Source of the DNA: an uncultured Victivallales bacterium
Lineage (GTDB): Bacteria; Verrucomicrobiota; Lentisphaeria; Oligosphaerales; JAFGRS01
Direction of reading: 5' to 3'
Assembly: GCA_903834675.1 (NCBI GenBank)
Contig: CAILKC010000855.1
Span: 1 to 13,654 of the forward strand
DNA length: 13,654 nucleotides
The position numbers and the translations under genes were made by a program. This document shows, one piece after another, positions 7,801 through 13,654 of the stretch. Numbering within the stretch: the first letter of the stretch is position 1; the number at the start of each line of letters is the position of its first letter. The notes below the pieces were generated by a model. It had not been told where the DNA came from, searched no databases, and saw only the letters and a program-made list of their open reading frames with translations.

Positions 7801-7869
7801 ATTGCGTTCGAGATCGTCGTTCTCAATGATCTCGACAATCTTCTGGATGAGCTGCTGTTCCGGGATCAT
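4813..7869 (-). CDS. Large single-pass membrane protein of the GTPase/GAP1 module, unknown fold
   Basis: The 1018-aa product is unrecognised in detail. Residues 1-340 are Ala/Leu/Glu/Arg-rich, helical and probably cytoplasmic. An RRRRRR cluster (342-347) precedes the only membrane helix (348-370), so by the positive-inside rule the N-terminus faces the cytoplasm. Residues 375-640 are again helical with coiled-coil character, on the outer face. Residues 665-810 look like a globular domain with aromatic beta-type segments (VPMLAVTKDDSLRLHVLSY; FMVYWGLVYFCETADQVPFL), and a mixed domain follows to the end. The start overlaps the GAP1-N2 stop by 4 bp (ATGA, 7866-7869), indicating coupled synthesis. 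The layout suggests a transmembrane scaffold linking the cytoplasmic GTPase pair to something in the periplasm, perhaps the pilus platform encoded next. No catalytic motif was seen. Confidence 0.85.
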   Translation of the reverse strand: MIPEQQLIQKIVEIIENDDLERNPVVEEFAEQYAELCQDIVTRLQRCAEYLDRGMRSEAVHEATGAPSLLQLVEVVRFAELRKWANVVADLKLAAFPQIPMEIVERLRQEGAIEEGLAPLLKEYRRLVYQGDQPGSIRVLRRLREQDPQNPSWPQNLKPLEEAQLPVLIEAAAAALAAQNLPRLRELYEDLTHPQRLVTAPGDVLERCKGALFAEQRAAARLQGTEIAQRLRAALAAKDRAAVATGLADWDRLSAGAALVADARLSAAAAEARVAHEGWEGERLAEESFREALAEVQDLLHSGKASAAEIGSRLEALRQTGRQMPESLQTTVRTALAEIAARRRRRRLLVGLALTALCLTAMAAAGLALWRTNTQNRRRAQLTEMTALLDSKDYARLKASLEALKSQDSRFYGSAEVRRLVTAVEEALLKKADVGRQFQALLAQLALIRENGYQAGEEQIQALLAQARQVAQDESADRSVNAWQSAWEEWRRRRRGEAEGDVGRVTALARRVIEEKRQHPFSSFVDEEKALAEIEPALRDAKPLAAAVGAETANAFSSVGVEVEGWRREFEQRRGEARQKDGRLQELREQIGKALPDLVQYRTLLAQFTKEFPEASETATYRRVLTQLDAWTKAEALRAFDLPRLPPGPEAEERLRALFAAETVRGSVWEADLKSAVTWLDLNETVRQRVPMLAVTKDDSLRLHVLSYRPVGSEGWTLLYHPKPLMSKKETDAQGEFMVYWGLVYFCETADQVPFLIHTSKAFPTGFTTRLYEIHQESRPQDNIVPQGKFLYGFVAEAAEAPELDVHLLHGIQSVVGDPGIEPVPRAWLLKRLVHLLAEHYADSIPESLAMAAAVRDIDTEVPWMNPRHPKTITAARQVVAVLKTLPEVGPIVNRLQAGRAWLAASLSRQVRCIGWLRRGRDEALAPVFTSAADGAVWILSAGNPGVPPGFKVAGMRSAAGALVLKPGLDRELFEGQILFAPGDERVTREVLDNAVPKEFREQVQRPAAWPLNDGSAN

Positions 7870-8792
7870 GGACTCTTCCTGGAGGACGATGGCTTCATGC
7901 GTAGGCTAGGCGCGCCACGGTTGGCGACGGTCACAAAGGCCTCGGGCTCCCCGGCGCTCGGTCCCGCCGCGGTTCGGGCCGCTACGGCCGGGAGCGGCGT
8001 GCCCTCACGCGCGCAGGTCACCAGTTCGTTGATCTTGGGTTCAGGCAGGGCCGCGGTGAGATCAACCACCAAGGCGCGCGGATTGCGCCGAACTTCGCGC
8101 ACGCTTTCCGTGTCCGGCACGCAGCAGCGCCAGATGCAGGTGGCCCCTGCCGGAAGCGAGGTGAAGTAGGTGTTGAAGGTGACCTCCCAGCGGCGCCGCA
8201 CGGGGACCAGATTCAGGCCCTCGATGATGAGTGGCAGGACATCCATGCCGGGCTCGAAGAGAAGATAGGCGGGAATGCTGTTCTGGCTCAGGAAGTGCCA
8301 AGCCAGGACGCCGGCCCAGCCGGCGTCGCCGGTCACGGCCTCCCACTGCGCCGCATGGGTGGCGTTGCTTTCGCCGACCGGCACCGGTTTCGGCTCCAGG
8401 ATCGCGTGTGGCGCCTCGTTCCAGGTCTCGCGGAAGAAGCCCGGCTGCGCCGCCACCCAGGCGGGGCCCGCAGCCGGGCACTCACCCTCCCGCAGTACAA
8501 TATGATGCGCGATCTTGTTGGAACGCTGGGTGTGCTCCGCTTGCGCCGGAGCCACCCGCGAGAGAATGCTCGAATTGCGCCCGGCCATGGTCGGGCGGTA
8601 GTGGCTGATCGAAACCGGGTTGTCGGACTCGCGGACGTGATGCAGGGGGAAGAGTGCCTTGTAGGCGCTCAGCCCCTCCAGCAACTGGATCGTCTGCGGC
8701 GGCATGCCCCGCGTGTAGGCTACCGTGCAATACCCACGCGTTCCGGGACGCAGGCCGCGCTCCGCCGAGGTGTAGATGAGTTCCAGTGCCAT
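7866..8792 (-). CDS. GTPase-associated protein 1, GAP1-N2 domain
   Basis: The 308-aa product matches, from memory, the GAP1-N2 family (N-terminal domain type 2 of GTPase-associated protein 1), common in Planctomycetota-like genomes beside double-GTPase genes. Recognisable pieces are ELIYTSAERGLRPGTRGYCT (4-23) with RGMPP (28-32), SILSRV (75-80), the RSNKIAHHIVL segment (90-100), TGDAGWAGVLAWHF (154-167) and FNTYFTSLPAG with WRCC (206-224). The last 40 residues are low-complexity. Larger GAP1 proteins continue into middle and C-terminal domains, which are absent here. The family's biochemical role is unproven; it is predicted to work with the adjacent GTPase. The ATG at 8792 is preferred over an open extension to 9044, which would overlap the GTPase gene and has no family-like sequence. 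The gene starts 34 bp after the GTPase stop and overlaps the next start by 4 bp. Confidence 0.85.
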   Translation of the reverse strand: MALELIYTSAERGLRPGTRGYCTVAYTRGMPPQTIQLLEGLSAYKALFPLHHVRESDNPVSISHYRPTMAGRNSSILSRVAPAQAEHTQRSNKIAHHIVLREGECPAAGPAWVAAQPGFFRETWNEAPHAILEPKPVPVGESNATHAAQWEAVTGDAGWAGVLAWHFLSQNSIPAYLLFEPGMDVLPLIIEGLNLVPVRRRWEVTFNTYFTSLPAGATCIWRCCVPDTESVREVRRNPRALVVDLTAALPEPKINELVTCAREGTPLPAVAARTAAGPSAGEPEAFVTVANRGAPSLRMKPSSSRKSP

Positions 8793-8826
8793 TCCGCCCC
8801 ATCCGCGGCCGCCAGCCACCCTGCCA

Positions 8827-10749
8827 TCAGCGCGGCGGCCGCCGCCGTGCCGGCATGTCAAACCACAGATCGGTACCGGGGCAGCGCAGGCGATACCCCA
8901 GATAGGAAACCGGCACCTGCAAAGGCTTCTCCCGCCCCGGCAGCCGGACAAACACCACGTCCCCCGAAATCTTGTACTCGGTCGGGGTGATCTCGCGCGG
9001 CACCCGGCGCGCTGCTGGCAACGCGGGGATGAACCCTTTCTCATGGAAGAAGTAGAGCATCGGTACCGAGACCCATAACGACTTGACGTCGCGCGGCCGG
9101 ATGCCGATCATCCCCGTCTCTGAGTTGAGTTCCGGGCTGTGTCCCAGGGCGCTGTTCGGCAGGTAGATGACCTCGCCGGAAAATGACTCCGCGGTGGACA
9201 CCATCTCCGGACAGACGTCCTCTAGGAGGCTGCGCAACTGAAAGGACAGATTGCGCAGCATGTGCATGTCCAGCACGCAGGTGTTGAAACGCGAATCCCA
9301 CTGCCAGGGCGTCTCTGACAGTTCCTCGTCCAGCAGCTCCCGCCAGACGTCGAACTTGCTCAGGACGATCACCAGCGTCTTGGCCGTCTTCGTCCCCGAG
9401 CGCATGCCGGAGTACTTCTTGATGCGGTTGATCATCTCGGTCAGGATGATCTCCTGGCGCTGCACCCGCGCCCCCTCCGCCAACTGCGGATCCGCGCTGT
9501 GCAACCGGGCCCGGAAACGCACATCCTTGGTCGGATCAAAGAGAAAGAAAATCGTCTCCGAATGCAGCAGGTGCTGCGTGGTCGGGTTGTCCACCGAATC
9601 CATCCCCGGCTCGAAATGCTCGCCCGCGTTGTCGTACAGCACCAGCGTCCGCGACATCTTGCCGCGAACCTCTTCATACTGCGGGTGGTGTTCCGAGGGG
9701 GTGACGGTGAACATGAAGGGCTTGGGCAGGTTGATCAGCATGCTGTCCAGCAGCACCTGGTTGTAGAGTTCGCCCTGCAATTCGGTCTTCTGCAAGGCCA
9801 CCAGCTCGTCCGAGGAGGAGTTCAGGAAGATGGTTTCCTCGAAGTCATTGACGATCTGGTTGTTGACCGCGTCGGTGTCGGTGAAGTTGATGGCGAAGTT
9901 CTTGCTTAGGGTGTTGCGCAGGTCCCAGGTCATGCTGGTCAGAAAGTAGGACTTGCCGCTGGCCGTGGCCCCGACGATCGAGAGGAACAGCGGCGGCATC
10001 TCGCTGGCGGCCTGCGGAATCCGCAGGTGGCAGCGCGGGCAGGCCATGTCCGGGCAACTCATCCCCGCCGCATCCACGGCATTGCCCTCCGGCGTGAAGC
10101 GCGAGGGCAGGAAGCGCTGCTGGGCGTCCGCGCCCAGCACCGGGTCTCCCACCAGGCTCTGGTGTCGCGCGATGAAGAGGAACTCCTCCACGTCAAAGCG
10201 GTGCCAGCAGTGCGGGCAGACGATGCCGCGGCGACCGCTGCCAGCGCTGCGGGAGATCGTGGCCGCCGGGGCTTCGCTGCGCTCACTGCGGCGCGGGCGG
10301 GGCGGATTCGGCCTCGCCGGCGGCTCCTTGATCTCCACTACCTGCGGCCGCTCGGGCGTCGGCGCTGGGGCCGCCGGTGCCAAAGGGGCCCGCGGCGTCG
10401 TCTCCCCAGGCGCCGACGGTCCATCCAGCTCGTCCGCGCTCAGAGCGACCTCCACGTGAACCCGTCCAAACACCAGATCGAGCTTCCGATCGACCACCAA
10501 CTGCGTCACCCGGCGCCGGTCCAGGTAAATCCCATTGGTGCTCCACTGGTCCTCGATCTGGACGGCGCCCTGGGGGGTCTGCGCCAGGACCGCGTGCAGA
10601 CTGGAGATGGAGGGCTCCTGGAGAGTGATATCGCAATCCGCGGAACGGCCGATGCGGCAAGGAAAGGCCTCGATGCGGTACACTTCCGGAGCGCGATCCG
10701 CGTACCGGACTTTCAGGAAACACACCGTGGAGGAAGCGGACGCGCTCAT
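8827..10749 (-). CDS. FHA domain / zinc ribbon / P-loop GTPase (double-GTPase-like family)
   Basis: The 640-aa product has three parts. Residues 22-100 form an FHA domain, which binds phospho-threonine: IGRS (33-36), SISSLHA (47-53), STNG (70-73). A Pro/Ala/Arg-rich linker runs from about 110 to 170. Cys pairs C178/C181 and C232, C237/C240 suggest a zinc ribbon. From 253 there is a TRAFAC-type GTPase: P-loop GATASGKS (260-267), switch DNAG (373-376) and SKFD (464-467) as the base-specificity motif. Only one complete motif set is visible. The next gene encodes a GAP1-N2 protein, the usual partner of 'double-GTPase' families, which supports family membership. There is no membrane helix, so it should be cytosolic. 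GGAG, 5 nt before the ATG at 10749, selects this start; the frame stays open upstream to 11199, inside glgP, without domain-like sequence. Confidence 0.85.
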   Translation of the reverse strand: MSASASSTVCFLKVRYADRAPEVYRIEAFPCRIGRSADCDITLQEPSISSLHAVLAQTPQGAVQIEDQWSTNGIYLDRRRVTQLVVDRKLDLVFGRVHVEVALSADELDGPSAPGETTPRAPLAPAAPAPTPERPQVVEIKEPPARPNPPRPRRSERSEAPAATISRSAGSGRRGIVCPHCWHRFDVEEFLFIARHQSLVGDPVLGADAQQRFLPSRFTPEGNAVDAAGMSCPDMACPRCHLRIPQAASEMPPLFLSIVGATASGKSYFLTSMTWDLRNTLSKNFAINFTDTDAVNNQIVNDFEETIFLNSSSDELVALQKTELQGELYNQVLLDSMLINLPKPFMFTVTPSEHHPQYEEVRGKMSRTLVLYDNAGEHFEPGMDSVDNPTTQHLLHSETIFFLFDPTKDVRFRARLHSADPQLAEGARVQRQEIILTEMINRIKKYSGMRSGTKTAKTLVIVLSKFDVWRELLDEELSETPWQWDSRFNTCVLDMHMLRNLSFQLRSLLEDVCPEMVSTAESFSGEVIYLPNSALGHSPELNSETGMIGIRPRDVKSLWVSVPMLYFFHEKGFIPALPAARRVPREITPTEYKISGDVVFVRLPGREKPLQVPVSYLGYRLRCPGTDLWFDMPARRRPPR

Positions 10750-10754
10750 GGCAA

Positions 10755-10758
10755 CTCC
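10755..10758 (-). promoter_or_regulatory. Ribosome binding site that sets the FHA-GTPase start
   Basis: TTGGAG on the minus strand has its GGAG 5 nt upstream of the ATG at 10749. It favours this start over the long open extension into the glycogen phosphorylase gene. The FHA-like sequence also begins just after it. Confidence 0.6.
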
Positions 10759-10822
10759 AACGCTGTCACCGTGATCTGGCCCTGGCCGCACGTCGACCCG
10801 GCGCCGCCAACACCTGCCAGTG

Positions 10823-10835
10823 CCCGCCTCGCGGG
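10823..10835 (-). repeat. Small GC hairpin in the glgP to FHA-GTPase gap
   Basis: The 139-bp gap holds CCCGC-CTC-GCGGG, a 5-bp stem with a 3-nt loop. No T-run follows on the minus strand, so it is not a good intrinsic terminator. Nothing else was recognised in this gap, including no convincing promoter, so read-through from glgP into the GTPase module is possible. Confidence 0.3.
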
Positions 10836-10888
10836 GGTACATCAGGCCACCGCCACCAACAGTACCGCCACAGCGCTGCCGCGCAACC

Positions 10889-13387
10889 CTATTCCCAGGT
10901 CGGCTCCTGCGGAATGTCCACCGGCTGGATGCGCCAGATCCGCTCGGCGTATTCCCGCACCGAACGGTCGCTCGAGAAGGGGCCCATGCTGGCGATGTTA
11001 TGCACCACCTTGCGGTGCCACACCCCCCGGTCTCGGAATACCTTACCCGCCTGTTCCTGCTGCGCGGCATACGAGGCGTAGTCGGCCAGCAGCATGAAGT
11101 GATCGCCACCCGCCAGCAGTGACTCCAGCAGCGGCCGAAAGACGCCGCGCTCGTTCGCCGAGAACAGGTCCCCGGCGATGGCGTCAAACACCGCCCCAAG
11201 CCGCGGATTGCGCTTCAGGTACTCGGCCGAGTGGTAGCCCGCCGCCCGCAGTGCATCCACCTCTTCGACGGTCATGCCGAAGATGAATATGTTGTCCGCC
11301 CCGACCGCATCGCGAATCTCGATGTTGGCGCCGTCCAGCGTCCCGATGGTCAACGCCCCGTTGAGGGCAAACTTCATATTGCCCGTACCGGAAGCCTCGG
11401 TACCTGCCAGCGAGATCTGCTCGCTGAGGTCGGCGGCAGGGATCAGGATCTCGGCCAGGGTGACCCGGTAATCCGGGATGAAGGCGACCCGCAGCCGGTC
11501 ACGAGTCTTGGCATCAGCGTTCACCACCTCCGCCACGGCATTGATGAACTGGATGATCAGCTTCGCCATCCAGTAGCCGGGGGCCGCCTTGGCCGCGAAG
11601 ATGCAGGCCCGCGGCGGCAGGTCAAGGCCGGGGTTGTCGCGCAGTTGCAGGTACAGGTCAACGAGGTGCAAGACGTTCAACAACTGTCGCTTGTACTCGT
11701 GCAGCCGTTTGGCCTGGACATCGAAGATCATCTCGACCGGCAGGACTACCCCAGTCGTGCTCTTGACCAGGGCCGCCAGGCGCTTCTTGTTGCTGATCTT
11801 GGCCTGTTCCACCTGGCTGAGGAACTCCGCGTCCTCGGCGTAGGGACGCAGGGCCCCAAGGCGATCCAGGTCGGTGACCCAGGTGTTGCCGATGCGTTTC
11901 GTGATCACCGCCGACAACTCGGGGTTGGCGGCCAGCAGCCAGCGGCGCGGCGTGATGCCGTTGGTGACGTTGGTAAACTTCTCCGGCCACAGTCGGGCAA
12001 ACTCGGGAAACAGCCGTTCCGTCAGCAAACGACTGTGAATCGCCGCCACGCCGTTGACGGTGTGACTGCCGATCACGGCGACGTTGGCCATCCGTACCTG
12101 AGCCTGTGCCCCGTGCTCAAACAGCGAGACCTTCGCCAGGGTCGCGTAGTCCTTGCCGAGGCTCCGCTCGGCTTCCCGCATGAAGCGGCGGTCGATCTCC
12201 TCCAGAATCTCGAAGTGCCGCGGCACCGTTTCCTTCAGCAGCGCCGCAGGCCACTTCTCCAGCGCCTCGGGCATGAGCGTATGATTGGTGTAGGAGATGG
12301 TGCGGCTGACGATCGACCAGGCCGCGTCCCACTCCAGCCCCGCTTCATCCACGAAATAGCGCTGCAACTCGGTGATCGCCAGGGCCGGATGCGTATCGTT
12401 CAACTGAATCGCCACCTTGTCGGCAAAGGCCTCGAAGTCGTCGTGACGCTTGCGGTAGCGACGAATGATGTCGCGGATGCCGCAGCCCACCAGAAAGTAC
12501 TCCTGTGCCAGGCGCAGACGCCGCCCTTTGTCGGTGGTGTCGACCGGGTACAGAACCCGCGAAATCGTCTCGCTGAGCACGCGGCGATGCAGAGCCTCCA
12601 CGAAGTCGCCCTGATTGAAACGGTCCATGTCCAGCGGTTCTTCGGAACAGGCCCGGAACAGACGCAGCAGGTTCACCGTCCGGCCGCCATAGCCGACGAT
12701 CGGCAGATCCCAGGGTTGGCCCTGCAAGAGCTGGTAGTCCACCCACCTGGGGTGATACTTGTGGTCCCCCCGTTCCTCATGCACGGTGCGGCCGAGAACC
12801 GGACACTCGACCCGGTGTTCCGGCCGTGGCATCAGCCAGGGATAGCCCTGTGACAGCCAGTCATCCGGCGTCTCCACCTGACGGCCCTTCTCAAAGCGCT
12901 GCCGGAACAGTCCCAGCTCGTAGCAGATGCCGTAGCCATAGGCCGGGTATCCCAGCGTGGCCAGCGATTCGAGGTAGCAGGCCGCCAGACGCCCCAGGCC
13001 GCCGTTGCCCAGGGCCGGATCCGGCTCCAATGCCGCCAACTCGTCAAAATCACAGCCCAACCGCTGCAAGGCATCATGCACCAACTCGGTAATTCCCAGG
13101 TTGCCGACGCAGGCCTGCAACTGCCGTCCAACCAGGAACTCCATGCTGAAGTAGTAGACCCGCTTGACGTCCTCCCGCAGGTACGTCTGTTGCGTCGCGA
13201 TCATGTGCTCCAGCACGCGGTCGCGTACCGCCAGCGCCAGGCACTCGAACTTGTCCTGCACCGTGGCGCTCTTCCAGTCTTTGCCGCGGGTGTAGCGCAG
13301 ATGATGCATGAACGAGAGACGAAAGTTGTCCTCCCCGATGATCGCCTGGAAGCGGTCGAGGACGTTGTTCAATGCAGATCGCGGCAT
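10889..13387 (-). CDS. glgP: Glycogen/maltodextrin phosphorylase
   Basis: The 832-aa product is a GT35 family phosphorylase, which releases glucose-1-phosphate from alpha-1,4-glucan ends using pyridoxal phosphate, in the cytoplasm. Visible marks are YYFSMEFLVGR (78-88), GNGGLGRLA (127-135), NDTHPALA (330-337), FTNVTNGITPRRW (471-483), VQAKRLHEYKRQLLN (557-571) and the cofactor site EASGTGNMKFALNGALTIGT (664-683) with the Schiff-base Lys at 672. Length matches the bacterial norm of about 800-850, and no key motif is broken. The ATG at 13387 has GAGG 8 nt upstream. Earlier in-frame ATGs at 13459 and 13510 lack such a site; the one at 13510 lies upstream of the predicted promoter. The gene heads the minus-strand run, 139 bp before the FHA-GTPase gene. 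A metabolic link to the GTPase/pilus genes is not evident. Confidence 0.97.
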   Translation of the reverse strand: MPRSALNNVLDRFQAIIGEDNFRLSFMHHLRYTRGKDWKSATVQDKFECLALAVRDRVLEHMIATQQTYLREDVKRVYYFSMEFLVGRQLQACVGNLGITELVHDALQRLGCDFDELAALEPDPALGNGGLGRLAACYLESLATLGYPAYGYGICYELGLFRQRFEKGRQVETPDDWLSQGYPWLMPRPEHRVECPVLGRTVHEERGDHKYHPRWVDYQLLQGQPWDLPIVGYGGRTVNLLRLFRACSEEPLDMDRFNQGDFVEALHRRVLSETISRVLYPVDTTDKGRRLRLAQEYFLVGCGIRDIIRRYRKRHDDFEAFADKVAIQLNDTHPALAITELQRYFVDEAGLEWDAAWSIVSRTISYTNHTLMPEALEKWPAALLKETVPRHFEILEEIDRRFMREAERSLGKDYATLAKVSLFEHGAQAQVRMANVAVIGSHTVNGVAAIHSRLLTERLFPEFARLWPEKFTNVTNGITPRRWLLAANPELSAVITKRIGNTWVTDLDRLGALRPYAEDAEFLSQVEQAKISNKKRLAALVKSTTGVVLPVEMIFDVQAKRLHEYKRQLLNVLHLVDLYLQLRDNPGLDLPPRACIFAAKAAPGYWMAKLIIQFINAVAEVVNADAKTRDRLRVAFIPDYRVTLAEILIPAADLSEQISLAGTEASGTGNMKFALNGALTIGTLDGANIEIRDAVGADNIFIFGMTVEEVDALRAAGYHSAEYLKRNPRLGAVFDAIAGDLFSANERGVFRPLLESLLAGGDHFMLLADYASYAAQQEQAGKVFRDRGVWHRKVVHNIASMGPFSSDRSVREYAERIWRIQPVDIPQEPTWE

Positions 13388-13395
13388 GGGCACTG

Positions 13396-13399
13396 CCTC
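13396..13399 (-). promoter_or_regulatory. glgP: Ribosome binding site that sets the glgP start
   Basis: GAGG on the minus strand, 8 nt before the ATG at 13387, supports this start over the two earlier in-frame ATGs. Family alignment also begins close after this point. Confidence 0.55.
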
Positions 13400-13436
13400 G
13401 CTGTGCGAAAAACCGGCCAGAAAGCTCTCGGCGGAC

Positions 13437-13449
13437 CCCCTCGGAGGGG
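13437..13449 (-). promoter_or_regulatory. Small hairpin in the glgP leader
   Basis: CCCCT-CGG-AGGGG forms a 5-bp stem with a 3-nt loop between the predicted promoter and the glgP start. It could modulate the leader RNA. It is short, and no known riboswitch or attenuator form was recognised. Confidence 0.3.
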
Positions 13450-13467
13450 TGATACACATGGGCGCAT

Positions 13468-13497
13468 AATGTAGCGGTTCGACCGCCATCCGTCCAA
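13468..13497 (-). promoter_or_regulatory. Sigma-70-like promoter for glgP and possibly the whole run
   Basis: On the minus strand, TTGGAC (13497-13492) and TACATT (13473-13468) are separated by 18 bp. They match four of six and four of six consensus bases. The predicted start of transcription would leave a leader of roughly 75 nt before glgP. This is the best promoter match found upstream of glgP; it is a visual match only. Confidence 0.45.
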
Positions 13498-13508
13498 GCC
13501 GCCGACGC

Positions 13509-13551
13509 ACCTGAGGCGCAGGTCAGTTCCGTAGGTGGTGACACCTCAGGT
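13509..13551. repeat. Inverted repeat directly upstream of the promoter
   Basis: ACCTGAGG (13509-13516) and CCTCAGGT (13544-13551) are perfect 8-bp inverted arms 27 bp apart. A second pair, AGGTG-GTGA-CACCT (13533-13546), overlaps the right arm, so two alternative stems are possible. Placed just upstream of the -35 box, it could be a regulator site or the end of a transcription unit to the right. Confidence 0.45.
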
Positions 13552-13555
13552 CCTG

Positions 13556-13646
13556 GGGTTCAGGAAACGGCGAGACGGCGAGACGGGGAAACGGCGACTG
13601 GAGGAGACGGACAGGGAGACTGGCGGAGAGGAAAACAGGGTTCAGG
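13556..13646. repeat. Degenerate 8-bp tandem repeat bounded by a 9-bp direct repeat
   Basis: The right edge of the window has no gene. It holds purine-rich units related to ACGGCGAG (two exact copies in a row near 13567-13582, then variants such as ACGGGGAA, ACGGCGAC and TGGAGGAG). The block is flanked by GGGTTCAGG at 13556-13564 and again at 13638-13646. Its full extent cannot be seen because the window ends at 13654. No coding frame or RNA gene was recognised here. Confidence 0.6.
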
Positions 13647-13654
13647 GTCAGCCC

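Noticed and set aside
6967..8169. 400-aa plus-strand frame crossing two minus-strand genes
   Set aside because: It spans the ATGA junction of two convincing genes on the other strand and has no recognisable domain.
8793..9044. N-terminal extension of the GAP1-N2 frame
   Set aside because: It overlaps the GTPase gene and consists of Arg/Cys-rich shadow sequence; the family start ELIYTSAERG follows the ATG at 8792.
10823..10835. Intrinsic terminator after glgP
   Set aside because: The stem is only 5 bp and is not followed by a T-run on the minus strand.
10750..11199. N-terminal extension of the FHA-GTPase frame
   Set aside because: It overlaps the end of glgP in another frame, is Arg/Cys/Ser-rich, and the FHA domain plus a ribosome site mark the start at 10749.
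11231..12853. 540-aa open frame on the plus strand
   Set aside because: It lies wholly antisense to the intact glycogen phosphorylase gene, is rich in Arg/Gln/His/Gly and shows no family motif; it is a high-GC shadow.
13388..13510. Earlier glgP starts at 13459 and 13510
   Set aside because: Neither has a ribosome site, the 13510 start lies upstream of the predicted promoter, and the extra residues are not typical of the family.
13556..13654. CRISPR array
   Set aside because: The repeat units are about 8 bp, degenerate and without unique spacers.
1..13654. tRNA, rRNA or riboswitch genes
   Set aside because: No cloverleaf, rRNA core sequence or known riboswitch form was recognised by reading; a covariance-model search was not possible here.

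Overview
The window is GC-rich bacterial DNA that appears to come from the PVC group (Planctomycetota, Lentisphaerota, Verrucomicrobiota) or a near relative. Two things point there: a pseudopilin with the [16 protein letters not shown] start and an H-X9-DG motif, and a GAP1-N2 type GTPase-associated protein. The pseudopilin has Arg rather than Gly before its mature Phe, which I associate with Lentisphaerota-like lineages. This placement is inference.

Layout. Positions 1-590 are a mobile-element scar. On the minus strand lie the start of a probable IS91-like transposase (1-55) and the last 25 residues of a tyrosine recombinase (66-143). These abut, back to back, the C-terminal catalytic end of a second, plus-strand tyrosine recombinase that looks like an integron integrase (139-333). 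A small plus-strand ORF of unclear identity follows (330-584). From 591 to 13387 every convincing gene is on the minus strand. In transcription order they are glycogen phosphorylase (glgP), an FHA / zinc-ribbon / GTPase protein, a GAP1-N2 protein, a 1018-aa single-pass membrane protein, a PilM-PilN fusion, a PilO-like protein, a PilP/GspC-like protein and a type IV pseudopilin. The right edge (13510-13654) has no gene. It holds an inverted repeat, a sigma-70-like promoter just inside 13500 that points into glgP, and a degenerate short tandem repeat bounded by a 9-bp direct repeat.

How it fits together. The order PilM-PilN-PilO-PilP is the classic type IV pilus inner-membrane platform order, with a pseudopilin where pilQ often lies. 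Directly upstream on the same strand sits a three-gene signalling module: FHA-GTPase, GAP1-N2 partner and membrane-anchored coiled protein. It has 4-bp ATGA coupling inside it and only 58 bp to the pilus genes. The simplest reading is that phospho-threonine sensing (FHA) and a GTP switch are coupled through the membrane scaffold to a pilus or secretion-like platform, loosely analogous to GTPase control of pili in other bacteria. This is the most interesting thing in the window. GTPase/GAP1 gene sets of this type have been proposed from comparative genomics as conflict systems, and I do not know of a description that links one to a pilus platform. No pilus ATPase, PilC, secretin or Ser/Thr kinase lies within the window.
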